Shown piece after piece: positions 25,512 to 37,940 of a stretch of 64,000 nt of DNA. This DNA comes from Toxonevra muliebris (lineage: Eukaryota; Arthropoda; Insecta; Diptera; Pallopteridae), in contig OY829328.1 in assembly GCA_963691655.1 (NCBI GenBank), positions 88,788,400 through 88,852,399 of the forward strand. Direction: 5' to 3'. The number at the start of each line of letters is the position of its first letter. Within the stretch, counting starts at the first letter, position 1. The notes under the pieces are model-generated. The model made no database searches, was not told where the DNA came from, and was given only the letters and a program-made list of their open reading frames with translations. A program made the translations under genes and the position numbers.

Positions 25512-28500
25512 TTGTCATTTAATTAATAAATCATAATAAAGAATTTAATATTTACAGTAATATCAACAACAGAAAATAATAGTCAAAACCATGAATCAAA
25601 GGAAACTCAATTCTTTTGCTCTTGCTCCGTCTGCATGTATCGATTGCTGTCAATGAATATCGGTTGATACAAATTGTGCAAGAATATTGGAATAAGTTAT
25701 TTACGAAAATTTATGGTAGTTTGAACGAAACTATTCGTTCTCTAAACAGTAAAAATCGTAATAATAATAAACTTAGATTATTTTTATTCTATATAGAGTC
25801 TTAAATTTTTTAACTCTGTAACTCTGTTGTTATTTTGAGAATTAAAAAAAAATATTCAAACTGGACTTGAAATATTCAATAAACAGAAACGGAGCACTTA
25901 ATCATAATTGGACTTCAGGAAAGGTAAGTTTACCACTCTCACTGCGGGAACTTCTATAGAAATAGAAGAAAGCTGAGATCATGAAAACAACTTGATTTAG
26001 CACTTGCAAAAGTTAAACTGATTAATTAATTAAACTCAATTTTCCTTTTAAATGTGATGGTTGTTCAGCTGGAACCACTCTAGTCCAAGATAATGCTCGA
26101 GTTACTTTCAATTTATTTAATTTCTTATTAAGTTCACCACAAACTGTGTATGCCTATCTAAGTATTCCCATCACTATTTGTGTAGCGATATATTAAAAAA
26201 AAACATACATAATAGGTTGCATTTTGCAGTTTTTCAATCATTTTTCTTTACAATTTCTCTGCTTTACTCAATTGAAGTTTTTTTTTTTAAATCGAAAAAT
26301 AAAACGATGAAAATGAAACGAAATAAGAGAAATAAATTATGAAGCGAAGTAATATTAAGAAAATTGAAAAAAGTTGAAAAAGTAAGTTTGTTGCTGGACA
26401 ACATGTTGCGAATGTCCTTTTGAGACGTGAAGTAAGTGAAGAAAAAACATTGTTGCGCTGATAGAATGAATGTAAAATTTATGTTTATAATATTGATATG
26501 CTCATCTGAAATATGAATGACTGACCAGTACAGATGCTGTAGATTGTGGAAGGATATGCTTGTAACAGCGTTTCCAGTCTGTCCAAATTTAAAATCCATT
26601 TGATGGACAAGGTTAATTCTGATAGCTTTACTGGGTTCTTAAAAACTGTGTGGACTCCTGAATCGGAAATAGTCTCCTTTGCAAACCCAAAAAAGTTGAA
26701 AATATTTTATCCAATGTTGATAAGAACTAACATTTCAAGAACACAAAGGTCACAGATCTAATTTTTACCATGTAATTTTTTCAAAGAAATAAACTAAATT
26801 TTTTGCATTGCTATAGACTATTCTTAAATTTAGTTTATGTTTTTAATTTAATTAAGAAATATTTTCTTGGCTATTCCTGAGTAATATTTTCTTAAATTAA
26901 GTCATTTATTATTAACAAAAGCTCACAATCAAACGAGAAACAAGAAAAAACAATATAATTTTCTTGAAAGGATGAATCATAAATCAATTTCGAATGCCTT
27001 CAACGCCTTCATGAATGAGAATTTTGTTAACATGTGCCTTTCTTACTACTATTTATTCTTTCGTTCCTCCTAATTTGCATACAAATATCTTTTGTAATCA
27101 ATTTAACTTCTTCCGCTTTTTGTCATCCGTATTGTAGATACACACACATGCATATGTAAGTATTTGTGTATGTGTAGAAATACGTTCCTACATACAAATG
27201 TGCATGTATTTATGCATGTGTGTGCAAGTTTGTAGTCAATTACTAGCGCTGTCTATGTTGTTTCGAAAGACCCAAAAAGGATCATTTATCCTTGTTAAAT
27301 TGTGTAAAGTTGAATTAAAGTTATTTTTTATACTCGCTTTTCTGTGCTACTCTCTTTCTCTCTCTCTCTCTCTCTGTTTTCATATACTATACACTAGTTT
27401 TTTGGCTTTTTTCATGTGTATGTATATCACAAACGAAAAACTATAGAAAAAACAATTTCCATCCCATGTCTGCTAACACAAACACACACACATACCTAAA
27501 GCAAGAAACAAATAACATATAAACAAACACACAACGAATTGAAAAATGGAAAAGAAAGCAAGAAATTCGAAAAGTTCATCAACCATTTTAACTGCTGAAA
27601 TCTTATTATAAAAATTTTAGTTCCTCTTTTCTTTTCTTTTTACCGATTGCAGACAGTAAACAACAATTTTTCACACTTGCACGTTCGCCAAAGGACACAC
27701 AGCTCAGCACAGCAAACATTTTTTGCAAGGATGCGTTTGATAGCTAACTGAAAATGTCCTCCTCTATACATACATAAAGATACTTGGAATATTTTTGAAA
27801 AAAGTCGAAAAAATAAAGTGTAAAAGAGTATGAAAAATATTTATAGAAAAATGTGGAGTTGGTAGAAATAGAACAAGATAGAAATGTGTGTAACAGTGCA
27901 TTGATATGATATCTTCTTTTGATGTAATACTCAGGTACAGTCATTAAATGTAGAACTCATGCCTAAAGATGCAGGATATGCTTTTCAGGTGTTTTTTTAA
28001 AGAAAGATAGTTAGAAAACCGAAAACTCTCAAAGCAAAAAAAAATCGAGTTATGTTTTACTTATCTAAATTTTTCATCAAATAATTTTTACTCCTGTTAT
28101 CATATGATTACAATAAAAGCAAAAGCACTAAAGCTTATGTAAAATTCACCTTGAGACCAGCGTGGGCCAAAGACGTTTAAAAATACCGAAAGGACATACA
28201 AAAGGGAAACAAATTTGCATGTAAGCAAAAAAAAAAAAACATAAGAGTTCTCATGACTCACAGAAGAATAATAAAAATTTTGGATTAAAATTAAGCTACT
28301 TTGTAATGCAAATGAAGCGTGGACTACAGTTCCCTCACCGCTACTCCTCTCACATGCATCCAATAGGAAATATCACGTCACAAGCTCTCACAATAATGTT
28401 GCTATATTTTCTAGATTTCTGTTTACATTTTTGGGTGCGCCATATTGATTTTTCGTAGAGAAAAAAATCGGAAAAAGAATTACCAAAAACAAACATTTTT

Positions 28501-30389
28501 TTTTGTTATTGATATTTTTTGATATTGTTGATCTTTTCTGGCTGCTGTGACAGGTGACTTGCGTGCAACTCGAAATTTTTTGTTTATTTTGTTTATTAAA
28601 ATTACTTATGTTCTTTTGGTAACCTAAATTTAGCTAGTGGAGGAAGCAATTTTGGAGAAAAAATCGTAAGACGCAAGAATTTAGGTTATAAAAAGTCTGC
28701 AAATTTTTTTTTGTTGTTATTCAGTTAAATTTTGTTTTTTTTTTTCACTACAATTTAATAAACGATCGAAGCTTGCAAATGTCAACAACACTTTTTCTTG
28801 CTAACAAACTGTTGTTGTCATTGTTGTTAGATGCAACAATGTTGCTCGCTTGTTCTATGTATAACATCAACATCTTTCAGCGTCACTGCTTCCTTTTAAT
28901 AAAAGTTACACATTATTAATTGTGCATTTTTATAAAATGTTTGTAACTTTTCGTAGTGAAGTGAAAAAGTTTTAAGCAAAATAAAAATTTGTATATATAT
29001 CAAACTTCAGCTTTCATAATCATTAACTTAATTATCTTGATCATCATAATTTTCTGCTTCTAGTTAATTTTTGTTTATTGCCTTTTCTTTAATAATTTTT
29101 TTTTTCGCGTATTTACTGATTCGTCATTTATAACTTCATAACTTTGAAGTTTTATTTGTTGTTTTTTTTGGTTGTTTGTTAAACTGCACATTACTTCGAC
29201 AGTTGAAAAGTGTAGTACTTTTCAGCTTTTTTCGTCCTCTTCTTTCTTTTTACTACACTGTCAATCTCAACTAGGCATATACCCTGCAGCAGTTTGTAGT
29301 GACATTATGACGAATGATTAACATTTCTTCAAATATAAAGAAAAGTTTAAGTTTTGCAAAGTACAGTTCTTTTATTTTTGATATAAAACTTAGCTAGAAA
29401 CAGGAGACAAACAGCATGTTGTGTTTGAGATGCTATCCCGACGCAGATATTAAACCATTTCAATTCACATTGAACCATATTCACATTGAACGCAGTTATA
29501 TCGATGCAATGTTGGTGACCATATTAAAGTCAACAAGCTGTCTACGACTGATTTGATTGAGCTTTGGTTAACTTTTTAACAAATTCACGACACCGAGTTT
29601 CCTGGTTTGGTCCAGATCCGATGAGTCATGGTTAGAGTTACCCCAAACTTATAAATTATGTCTAACTCAGTTTATTTGTAGACATTTGTGCTTAATGGAT
29701 TCCAAATATAAATTGCCAGTAATATGGTCAGAATAAATGGGTAAGCATTATCTAATTTAGTTAGAGCATACAAGAAAATAGTAAGAGTTAGTGAGTTCGC
29801 TGAAATACAAAATTCCAACGATTCGCACAAATTGGACTAATGGATTGCACTCTTGGTTAGGGATTTCCGAAAGGCTTCAATTGACATATAGCTATGGCAT
29901 ATCACTATAAATGTAGTGTACGTACCATAGCTGTATATAGTATTTAGAGTAAAATAAAATTTCTTGCTCCACTGTAGTGATGAAGACACTCATTAAAATA
30001 CAAATGCATATTCATATTTATGAATTTTTTTTGTTTCAAAAAACTATTTCAATTGTTTTACCTTCAAAAATTAGTTCAAAAATCATTTCGTAATTATGCC
30101 ACACTACAGTCACTAAATCAAAAGAAGAGGTGCTTGCCACTCATCGTATCTCATGCAAAATGATGTATTATATTACAACAATAACCACAACAAAATGGCA
30201 AATACTGAAATGAAAATTTGCAGATATGAATATAAAAAATAACAACAAGAAAAACCTACAAGCAAAATTTATAATTGAGATCAGCGACATTTACAACGTC
30301 GTCAATTCAAGTTCCACATCATATAAATATATATGTACAGTGAAAGACAAAAGTGTACCAACACCACCGGATTTTCAGTTTCTCTAAAC
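25512..30389. other. non-coding AT-rich DNA
   Basis: No gene seen. A (CT)n tract lies at 27357-27375, with CA/GT-rich stretches around 27130-27230 and 27480-27530. The open frames are low-complexity. Confidence 0.6.
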
Positions 30390-30658
30390 TTAACCCGGCT
30401 TCAATGAGCATGGGCGCGTTACACCTGAGGTGCTCAGTAATTTTAGGTTAATTTTGTTGAGCTTATCTTCCTGTTTCAAAAAAATATATCTAAGAAGAAG
30501 AGAATATTTGTATATTATTTTTTTTGTTTACACTTAAAATATGTTTTGTGAAATTAAAAAAGAAAACCTTAAAAAATAAATCTAGTTTTATTTTAAGGTT
30601 TTATTTTTTCTATTCACAGACGGTGTAACAAAAATTATATTCATTGACGCCGGATTAA
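30390..30658. mobile_element. piggyBac-type MITE candidate flanked by TTAA
   Basis: The ends TTAACCCGGCTTCAATGA (30390-30407) and TCATTGACGCCGGATTAA (30641-30658) are inverted repeats matching at 16 of 18 positions. A second inverted pair, GTTACACC (30418-30425) and GGTGTAAC (30622-30629), lies just inside. TTAA at both outer edges, followed by CCCGGC / TCCGGC, fits the TTAA duplication and C-rich terminus of piggyBac-superfamily elements. The 260-bp interior is AT-rich with no open frame. An inactive, non-autonomous copy is the simplest reading. Confidence 0.6.
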
Positions 30659-30659
30659 T

Positions 30660-32880
30660 ACGGTCGATTTTTAACGGACCGTTTTATAACGGACGATTAT
30701 TTATTCATAAATAAAAAAACAAATTTACTTCAATAGCATGATAGCTCCTGAAGAGACCACAAACGTAGTTGCCTCAACACAACGACGACTGCATGCAGCT
30801 ATTGACACCCAAGGAGGTGTTATCAAATACTGAAAGTGACTTTAAAAGTAATTCCTCATACTAAATAGTTGGTCCTTAGAAAGATTCGCACTGATTGCAG
30901 ACTTTTATCATGTTAAATTTTTGATTTTTGTTATGCTTGTGAATTTATTGTTATGTTGTTATTGAAGTATTATTTTTTTTTTAGATTTTTTATGAATAAA
31001 TAGTTATAATAGTTTATAAATTGTTTATAAAACTGCAAGTTTTACAGAAACTGAAACTCCATTGCGGTGTATATAGACTTTTCTTCTTCACTGTTTATGC
31101 AATACAAAATAAAGCATGCTACATGCATGTATGTCATGCCACACAATTGATGCCAGTCAACATCACCAACACCATTGAGTGGCAATGAATGCGGTAATGT
31201 ATTCAGTGGCGGAAAATAGGACAGGATTGCCAATGTAAAAAACAATTATCAAAAAACTTCAATTTTGATTGTATAATGGATCATTCATCAATCTGGCGGG
31301 CTGATCTCTTTAATCAGTATAGCAGCCATATAGTTGCTTTTTTGATACCGAAAGTGAATAGAAAATACTCTATTTCCATGAGATTGATAGACCAACGAGC
31401 CTCAAACATGATTTTGCATTTGCAAGTATATCACAAGTATGTAAAGTGAGTTCGCTTTCAATAATATGAAAATTCATTTAGGTTACTGTAAGTCAAGCGA
31501 TTTTCTTTGAATCATTTTTAAGTTTCGGGATTTGAAAATTATTTTCATCTGGCAACTCTATTATTTGGCACGTTGCATGCATGTATCGTAGTTTAATTTA
31601 TGTTATATTATTATTTGCATTCTTTGGTTTTACAACACACTTTTAATCGTATTAATATTTTTGTTATTTGAAACTTAAGCATTTGTGCATGATGATTAAA
31701 TCTTCTTTGTAGAGTCATATGCAATGCTGGTGATAAATTTGTGTAACCATAGCAAAATGCAATAAGTTATTACAGTTTTCAAGTATTTGTGCATATTAAA
31801 GATCCAAATGCGGATGATGACAAAGACAACGACGACAACTTTGCAAAATTAATATTTCGATTATATAAATAGCTTTACTTTAAGCTACTTACTTTAGTAA
31901 CCAACATCATTTGTTATATGATAAATGATTGACTATTCGATAGATTGTTTGATGCATTGGTTACGGAAATCATCATAACAATACATAAAAGTATTGAATT
32001 AGTTGTGGTTCTATGATGTTATAACATTGTGCTGAAGGGCTAATTGTGTTGCAAATATCTAGTTTTTATGTTTATGTTTGATTCCTCTTGCAACATATGC
32101 AGCCAATGTATTTGATTCTACGCTCAGATTTCCAAAACGTCGTAGTTTCACAAATTATTTTTGCTTCGGCTTGAATTGATCATTTGTTATTGAAGGCATC
32201 AATTAGCATCATCGACTCATTGACTGTAAACTGATCTGCATGAAGAATATTCTCCCTGCCAAAGGTTTCTGTTGGAGACGTTATAAGTAAAAGGAGGATG
32301 CGACTAATTTCTCATTATAAAACCAAAGCCTTTAGCAATTAAAATGAAGCATTGCAATAAACTACTTTCAAAAAAATTATAATAAAATTAATGAATATTT
32401 ACATATAAATTTAAATTAATAAATAATTTGCTTAGGAAATAGATATGAATTTGAATATGAGATAGTAAATTTATTTATTTTTTTTTTTTAATATTTAATT
32501 GATTGCAATTGAACTTCAACAAATTCATAAAAATCATCATTACTTTGTATTATTTTTTTTTTTGCACAAAATCACATAAAAATTGCTTGCCTCAAAGCGT
32601 TTTTAATTGCGCGTGCGTTTGAGTCGTTAAAAAATTGCCAAGCTATTAAACTTGATTTGATTGTATACTCATAAATACAATACAACACAGGAAATAAAGG
32701 TCAATAGCAAAATTGTACAGAAATTTTAAAATTATTCACGCATTTATTGGTATGTTATCATGAGCGTGATCAGTTCTTTAGAAAGAGGGATAAAAATTAT
32801 CTGTATTTATAATTTAAAGAAATTTATGCAAATTGGTTTAAATATAACTTTAGCAGGAACACACAGATGCTAGGATAAAG
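30660..32880. other. non-coding AT-rich DNA
   Basis: No gene seen. Immediately after the MITE, 30660-30705 holds closely spaced ACGGTC / AACGGACCGTT / AACGGACGA motifs, the middle one palindromic. The open frame at 31042-31245 has no domain. Confidence 0.55.
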
Positions 32881-32904
32881 CAATTTACGCAATCAATGCT
32901 CCAC

Positions 32905-33051
32905 AATATCCAAAGCTACTGCTATAGGGATTTAGCAAAGAAAGAAACCCAAATACATATTCTATGCCAGTTTCTAGCTAGAACGAAGGAGATAGCTCTT
33001 GTATCCAAATCTAACAAATTTGATATAAAAAATGTGTGCCTGCATCAACTA
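32905..33051 (+). pseudogene. non-LTR retrotransposon (LINE) fragment, possible C-terminal RNase H / zinc-knuckle region
   Basis: In one frame the translation includes YCYRDLAKKETQIHILCQF followed by LARTKEIAL. This recalls the C-R-x-C-x(3-5)-E-E-T-x-x-H-[IL]-L-C-x-C-x-x-L-x-R-x-R pattern at the 3' end of many insect non-LTR retrotransposon ORF2 proteins. The cysteine pattern is degenerate and the frame ends in a stop. It is a short, old fragment; the family is uncertain. Confidence 0.35.
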
Positions 33052-33149
33052 TGAGGACTATAAGGATGATGGCACCAAGGGAACTCTTTAGGGAAAATTC
33101 TGTTTTACCATATCGCTCGTTTGGAAGACTGTCGTTGTCTCCCCAAAAA

Positions 33150-33490
33150 AAATTTAGTTAAGTATGCAGAAATATCTGCTATTTTATGCTTTACCTTGTA
33201 TAAAAAAAGCATAACGGTATGCTACAAACTTTTCTCGTGAAAAGATTTTTTAGCATTCTAAGGAGTGGTGGATTATTGAAAACTTTAAATGCCATTTTCT
33301 CAACAAAAAAAAGAAGAAAAGTTTCAAATTATGTATGCTGAAATAATTGTTGTTGAATCCTCTATTTTGTGTAAAAAAAATCATAACGGTGTATTATGTA
33401 CTCTCCTCGTAAGAAGAAAATGAATCGTTATTGTGTTCTACTGAGTGTAAGTTCACTCATATCTTTGAATGTGATTTTCTCGAATATTCG
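33150..33490. repeat. degenerate tandem duplication, unit about 171 bp
   Basis: Two consecutive segments align in order. GTATAAAAAAAGCATAACGG (from 33198) pairs with GTGTAAAAAAAATCATAACGG-like sequence (from 33369). Then TTTTCTCGTGAAAAGA pairs with CTCCTCGTAAGAAGA, and TTTAAATGCCATTTTCTC with TTTGAATGTGATTTTCTC. This indicates an old direct duplication, perhaps part of a longer tandem or transposon repeat. Confidence 0.5.
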
Positions 33491-36400
33491 ATTTTTTGAC
33501 TTATGACAGTATTGCAGCAAAAACGCGACACGTAGTATATAATATAAAGAGTAGATTGATTTAAAGAGCATTTATTTGTTTTATGTACATATCTTAAGTC
33601 CGTACTATCTCTCACAAATTATGCATTATATTCCATTAGTAAATTAATTTTTAATTATCCTAATGTTACAGGAAGTAATTTCCCAAGCATAATGAACATT
33701 AGTCACTTGTTACATGATGAAATAAATATTTAATCTTATTTCTGAATTGCTCTCTAATCAATTATGATTGGGTGTTTTAAGCAATATTACATAAAGAAGA
33801 TGTCTAGGGTAAAGATTTATTCTAAACTCCCAGCTTCAAACATTCAAACAAAGTTACTTCTTAACTCACCTCCCTTACTTCTTATCTTACCTCTAATCTT
33901 AGCTCTTCGATATCAAACCTTACCACTTACTTAACCCCTTAATTGGAATTTAAGCGAACGCCTATGCAATGCAGGTCTGCCTGCTGTTTATCTAACCGAA
34001 ATCTGTCCATTCAACTATTAGCTATCGAATTTGTTACTACAACTGCATGAATAAGCAAAAAAAAAACACATAAAATAATTCAACGTAATCATAATGCAAT
34101 AAAAATTAATAAACAATTTCGGAATTACTAACAAAAACTAACTACTATAAAGAAAATCAGAGATGCGCGCTACGCATGGCGATCGTTGAGTAGTGTGCGC
34201 ATCTGCTTAGTTACAAGTACATTAGTATTTTTGGAGGCTTGCAGCTCGAAGGTGAATCGGTGCATCTTTTCTATTTGTCTGTCTGTCTATTAGTTGTGTG
34301 TCCCCAGTGTATTTGTGTAAGCATATTTGAAAATTAGTTTTATTTATAAATTAATGAATTGTTTATTTACTTAGTTTCTCTTTCACTTGATTTTATAATT
34401 GATTAGTTGTATAGTAGCTGCTGCTACTGCTGCCGCTGTTGTTGTTTTTGTTGCATCAATAATTATAAATGCGTTACCTGATTTTGAATTTTTATTTAGT
34501 TGTTGCTTTTTTGATAAATGCGGCAATAAATTGTAGTGAAACAATGTTGCATACTCATTCATCATTTCACCTAATCAATTAACGCTTTGTGATTACTTGC
34601 TGCTACAATGAACCTTACAGGTAATAATGCGCAATGCCGCGTCGTCAAGTTAACGCCTTCTCTTCTCATTCTCGTCTCCTCCCTGTTACTCTTGATATTA
34701 TAAGTTGGCAATTTGTTGACAACATTACTTTGTTTAGGCAATTTTTCATGCTCGCATAATTACTTAAGTAAATTTTATGTTTTTTAATTGCAATTTAATA
34801 AGCTAACGTTAAATCCATAGGGGGCCAAGCGAAAAAACTGTGAAACGATAATGTAATGAAGTTTTAATGTGCAATTGTAAATGGAATTTTTAAATTGTAA
34901 ATTAAAATCATTTCTCAAGGTAAAGATGTAACCAAATTGTTAGATACAATTATATTTTTTATTACTAATATTGTGATTTTATTTTCTATTTGCATTTAAT
35001 GTTCGTTTTCCTGAACTCGTTAGAAAGGATTAATGAGTTCGTTTATGTAATTATTCAAAATCTACTCTAAATGTGATTGTTTGTTCTCTTAAATGATTTT
35101 GTAATCGCTAGTAGTACGATCGGAAATTCACTTAGCGAGTCCCGCAGCCGTTGTAATTCTGAAAGTTTGAGCTATTTTAAGCTGAATCTATCAGTGTAGA
35201 TTTCCTTGACAAATCTTTTCCTCACCTGATTAAACTCTCATTCTGCTTAGTTAGGAAATAAAAACGCCGTTTTTTCAAAGTTTAATTTGCGATTGTATAA
35301 GCTACATAAAATTAAGTTGGTGAGTAAGATTTGACAACAGCAACAATCTTTAAACAGTACCCATAGAAAAGCTGTTTGTCAGGACAGTGATTTCGTTTTC
35401 GGTTTGGTATCATCTTTTAAAAATTAAAGTTTTTTTTTTTTTCATTACCGATTTTTTTAGAGCAATTAAAGTATGAGAAAACTCAGCTAAGCTGAAATAT
35501 GTATAAACATTTGCATACCTTTTTAAAGTTTATAATTCTCCCATAAGCGATAAATGTTTTTTTTTCACACATATTCTTCCAAATTAGAGTAATTCATTTA
35601 GCCCAAACGCTTTATAATTTTCCAATTCACACCTGCAATTCGATTATCTCTAAGTAAATGCCTCAAAATACATACTAAAGAAATCGTGTTGAGTGCATTA
35701 TGCTGAAACATATTTTAACTAACAACGAGTAAGCATCATGAATAGCATCATTATCATTGCCACTGATTGCTCAGAATAAGATCACGTTCTTGAAAAAGGG
35801 CAACAGTAACAGCAACAGAAACTAAGAGTTTCAACCTCCTTCTCGGGGGAAAAAACAGAAGGAGTGTATGAGTATATGGCAATGCAATGCAATGCAATAG
35901 CAACGATAACAACAACAGCGGCAATGAACAACATACAACATAAATATATGTATAAGTGTTACTAACTAAGTAACTACTAACAAAATACTATATTTATTAA
36001 CTTTAAAAACTATTAACAACATACATATATACATATGTTGTTAACAATATGCTGTTAATATTGCCGAGATCTGCTGTTGTATTGGATGTTGGCAGCACAT
36101 TCACTTGTTGTACAAAAATTTGCGCATTTTTTGTTGAAATTTTTTAAAGTTCAATGTTGCTGAGAATGTGCTTGAGATTTTTACTATATAAGAATACACC
36201 CATGAATACATATCCATACATATATATAGCATATATGAACAAATGAATATGTGTTTGTATATATTTATAAGTAGATTTATTTCCCTTTACCGTTGATTGC
36301 ATTCCAGAGATCGCACCTTTTTTCTTATACTCGTATGAGTGGATGTTGTTTTTATATTTTTTAGCAAATTGGTTTTCTGTTATTTAAGAAAATATTTATA

Positions 36401-36770
36401 TTTTTCGATTCTCTGTTCTAAGCTCTAGCCACTACAAATTTGTACTTATCTATCTCATTAACAAATTTGCTATTATTTCTATTTCAGTTTTTTTTTTGTA
36501 ATTAGAATTCTTTTAATAGCTTTTGAACTTAGCAATTTGACATTTTTTCCATGATTATTTTTTAACAAAAACCAAGAGCAAAAATAGAAATAAAGTGATA
36601 GTAATTTGTAAACAAGAAAAAACTAATTAACAAGGTCAAAATGAAACAGCGCAATCCAAACAATATATGTAAAAAGAACTCATTTTTTTTTCATCCATGG
36701 GTGGAGTAATTTTGATGCTAATAATCAGATGCTAATATGGGTAATATTATATGTATTTTCAAAAACATTA
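33491..36770. other. non-coding AT-rich DNA
   Basis: No gene seen. A GC-rich hairpin lies at 34161-34204, a pentanucleotide (AATGC)n run at 35880-35898, and a perfect 11-bp hairpin at 36013-36044 (TTAACAACATA / TATGTTGTTAA). CTG/TTG triplets near 34415-34455 create Ala/Thr-rich open frames that are probably spurious. Confidence 0.6.
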
Positions 36771-37722
36771 GCCCTATTCACTCTTTAGAGAAAAGTGCTA
36801 GGTAAAAATTTTGCATTAAGATACAACAATTTTAAAATACAAATTTAAATTTTAGTTTGATATGACAGTGTTTAAGCGTCATTCAAGGTTTACATTTTTG
36901 ACATCGTAAAATTCACGAACGAGCAACGTTTGGAAATTATTAAAAATTACTACTGAAATTCTGAGTCATTGGTCGCTACTTTAAGAGTGCTGACTTCAAT
37001 TGTTGGACGTAACCATCATGCCACCAGAGTAGCTGTGAGTGCTATAGTGGATATATTCGAGTCAACATATTCCCTATTGAATGTTCCTGTTCCAGTGAAA
37101 AATCGCACTCGTCGAAGTACCGCTAATATGTATAGCAGCCATAAATGCTTCAGTTCAAAATTAGCCAATGGATTCTGCAAACGTCTGAAGAAAATTCTAA
37201 ATTTCATCTTCAGCAATAAAGCTCACTCAGCTAGTCAAAAAATTGTTCTATTGAAGGGGAAGTTCGCCAATCGTGTAATCTCTAGAAATGGTACGATCGA
37301 ATGAATATGTGTGGAAACGTGGTAATATGAACGTTATCGAATTCCATACTTAAATGTAACATGTGTACTATACCTGGAATAAATTTCGGCCCGATATCGC
37401 AATTATTCTATTTTATTTAAATACAAAATTGTTATGTTGTGTTATGTTATGTTAAAAACCCCTTTATATGTTTCAGTGTTACCCTGAGTAACAGAGAAAG
37501 AATGTACTGCTTCCTTATCAATTTATACGACAACTAAAAATTGAAAACAAGGGTTTGTTGCTAGCGCATTATATTGGCAACATTGATGACAGAAAAAAGA
37601 GAGAGCTGATTGATATTTACACAGAGTTCAGTATCTCAGTTTTAGATGAGTTCACTCTCTAAGATAAAATATTACTTTTTTACCCCATTACTTAGCACCT
37701 TACTTTAAAGATCGAATAGGGA
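36771..37722 (+). mobile_element. decayed Tc1/mariner-superfamily DNA transposon, near-complete ends
   Basis: The first 34 bases from CCCTATTC at 36772 and the inverted complement ending at 37721 match at 28 of 34 positions; both begin CCCTATTC and share GTGCTA-GTAA. TA dinucleotides flank the element (36769-36770 and 37723-37724) as a target duplication. It is about 952 bp, shorter than a full element, and carries the remains of a transposase. It is a non-autonomous, inactive copy. Confidence 0.75.
36909..37304 (+). pseudogene. transposase remnant of the 36.8-kb Tc1/mariner-superfamily element
   Basis: The reading frame begins KFTNEQRLEIIKNYY, has a TGA at 36954-36956, and continues SLVATLRVLTSIVGRN, SAIVDIFESTYSLLNVPVPV and NRTRRST. 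This is the N-terminal helix-turn-helix and linker region of a transposase-like protein that is repetitive in many insect genomes. The segment containing FIFSNKAH (equivalent of an IIFSDEAHF catalytic block, with the acidic residues altered) then jumps to KGKFANRVISRNG, normally far downstream near the C-terminus. So the central catalytic core is largely deleted. Family assignment is by remembered resemblance. Confidence 0.65.
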
Positions 37723-37940
37723 TAATTGATCATATATCTCAATATCCATTGTAAATTCAAATCAAAACAGCCTTTTTAATAAATTTTCAATAAAATATTT
37801 ATCTGGAACATATAAACCTTTTATCTGCCTCTTTTATGATTTCTTTTTTTTTTTTAGTTTTTTAAAAGAAATGAAATTTATTCAAATAATCTTTGAAACT
37901 ACTCACATTCTATTTGACTATTTAGAAGTTTATTCTTCTA
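37723..37940. other. spacer between two transposon remnants
   Basis: AT-rich sequence with a T13-14 tract near 37846-37858. It probably includes the diverged 3' end of the mariner remnant, whose terminal repeat I cannot find here. Confidence 0.4.
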
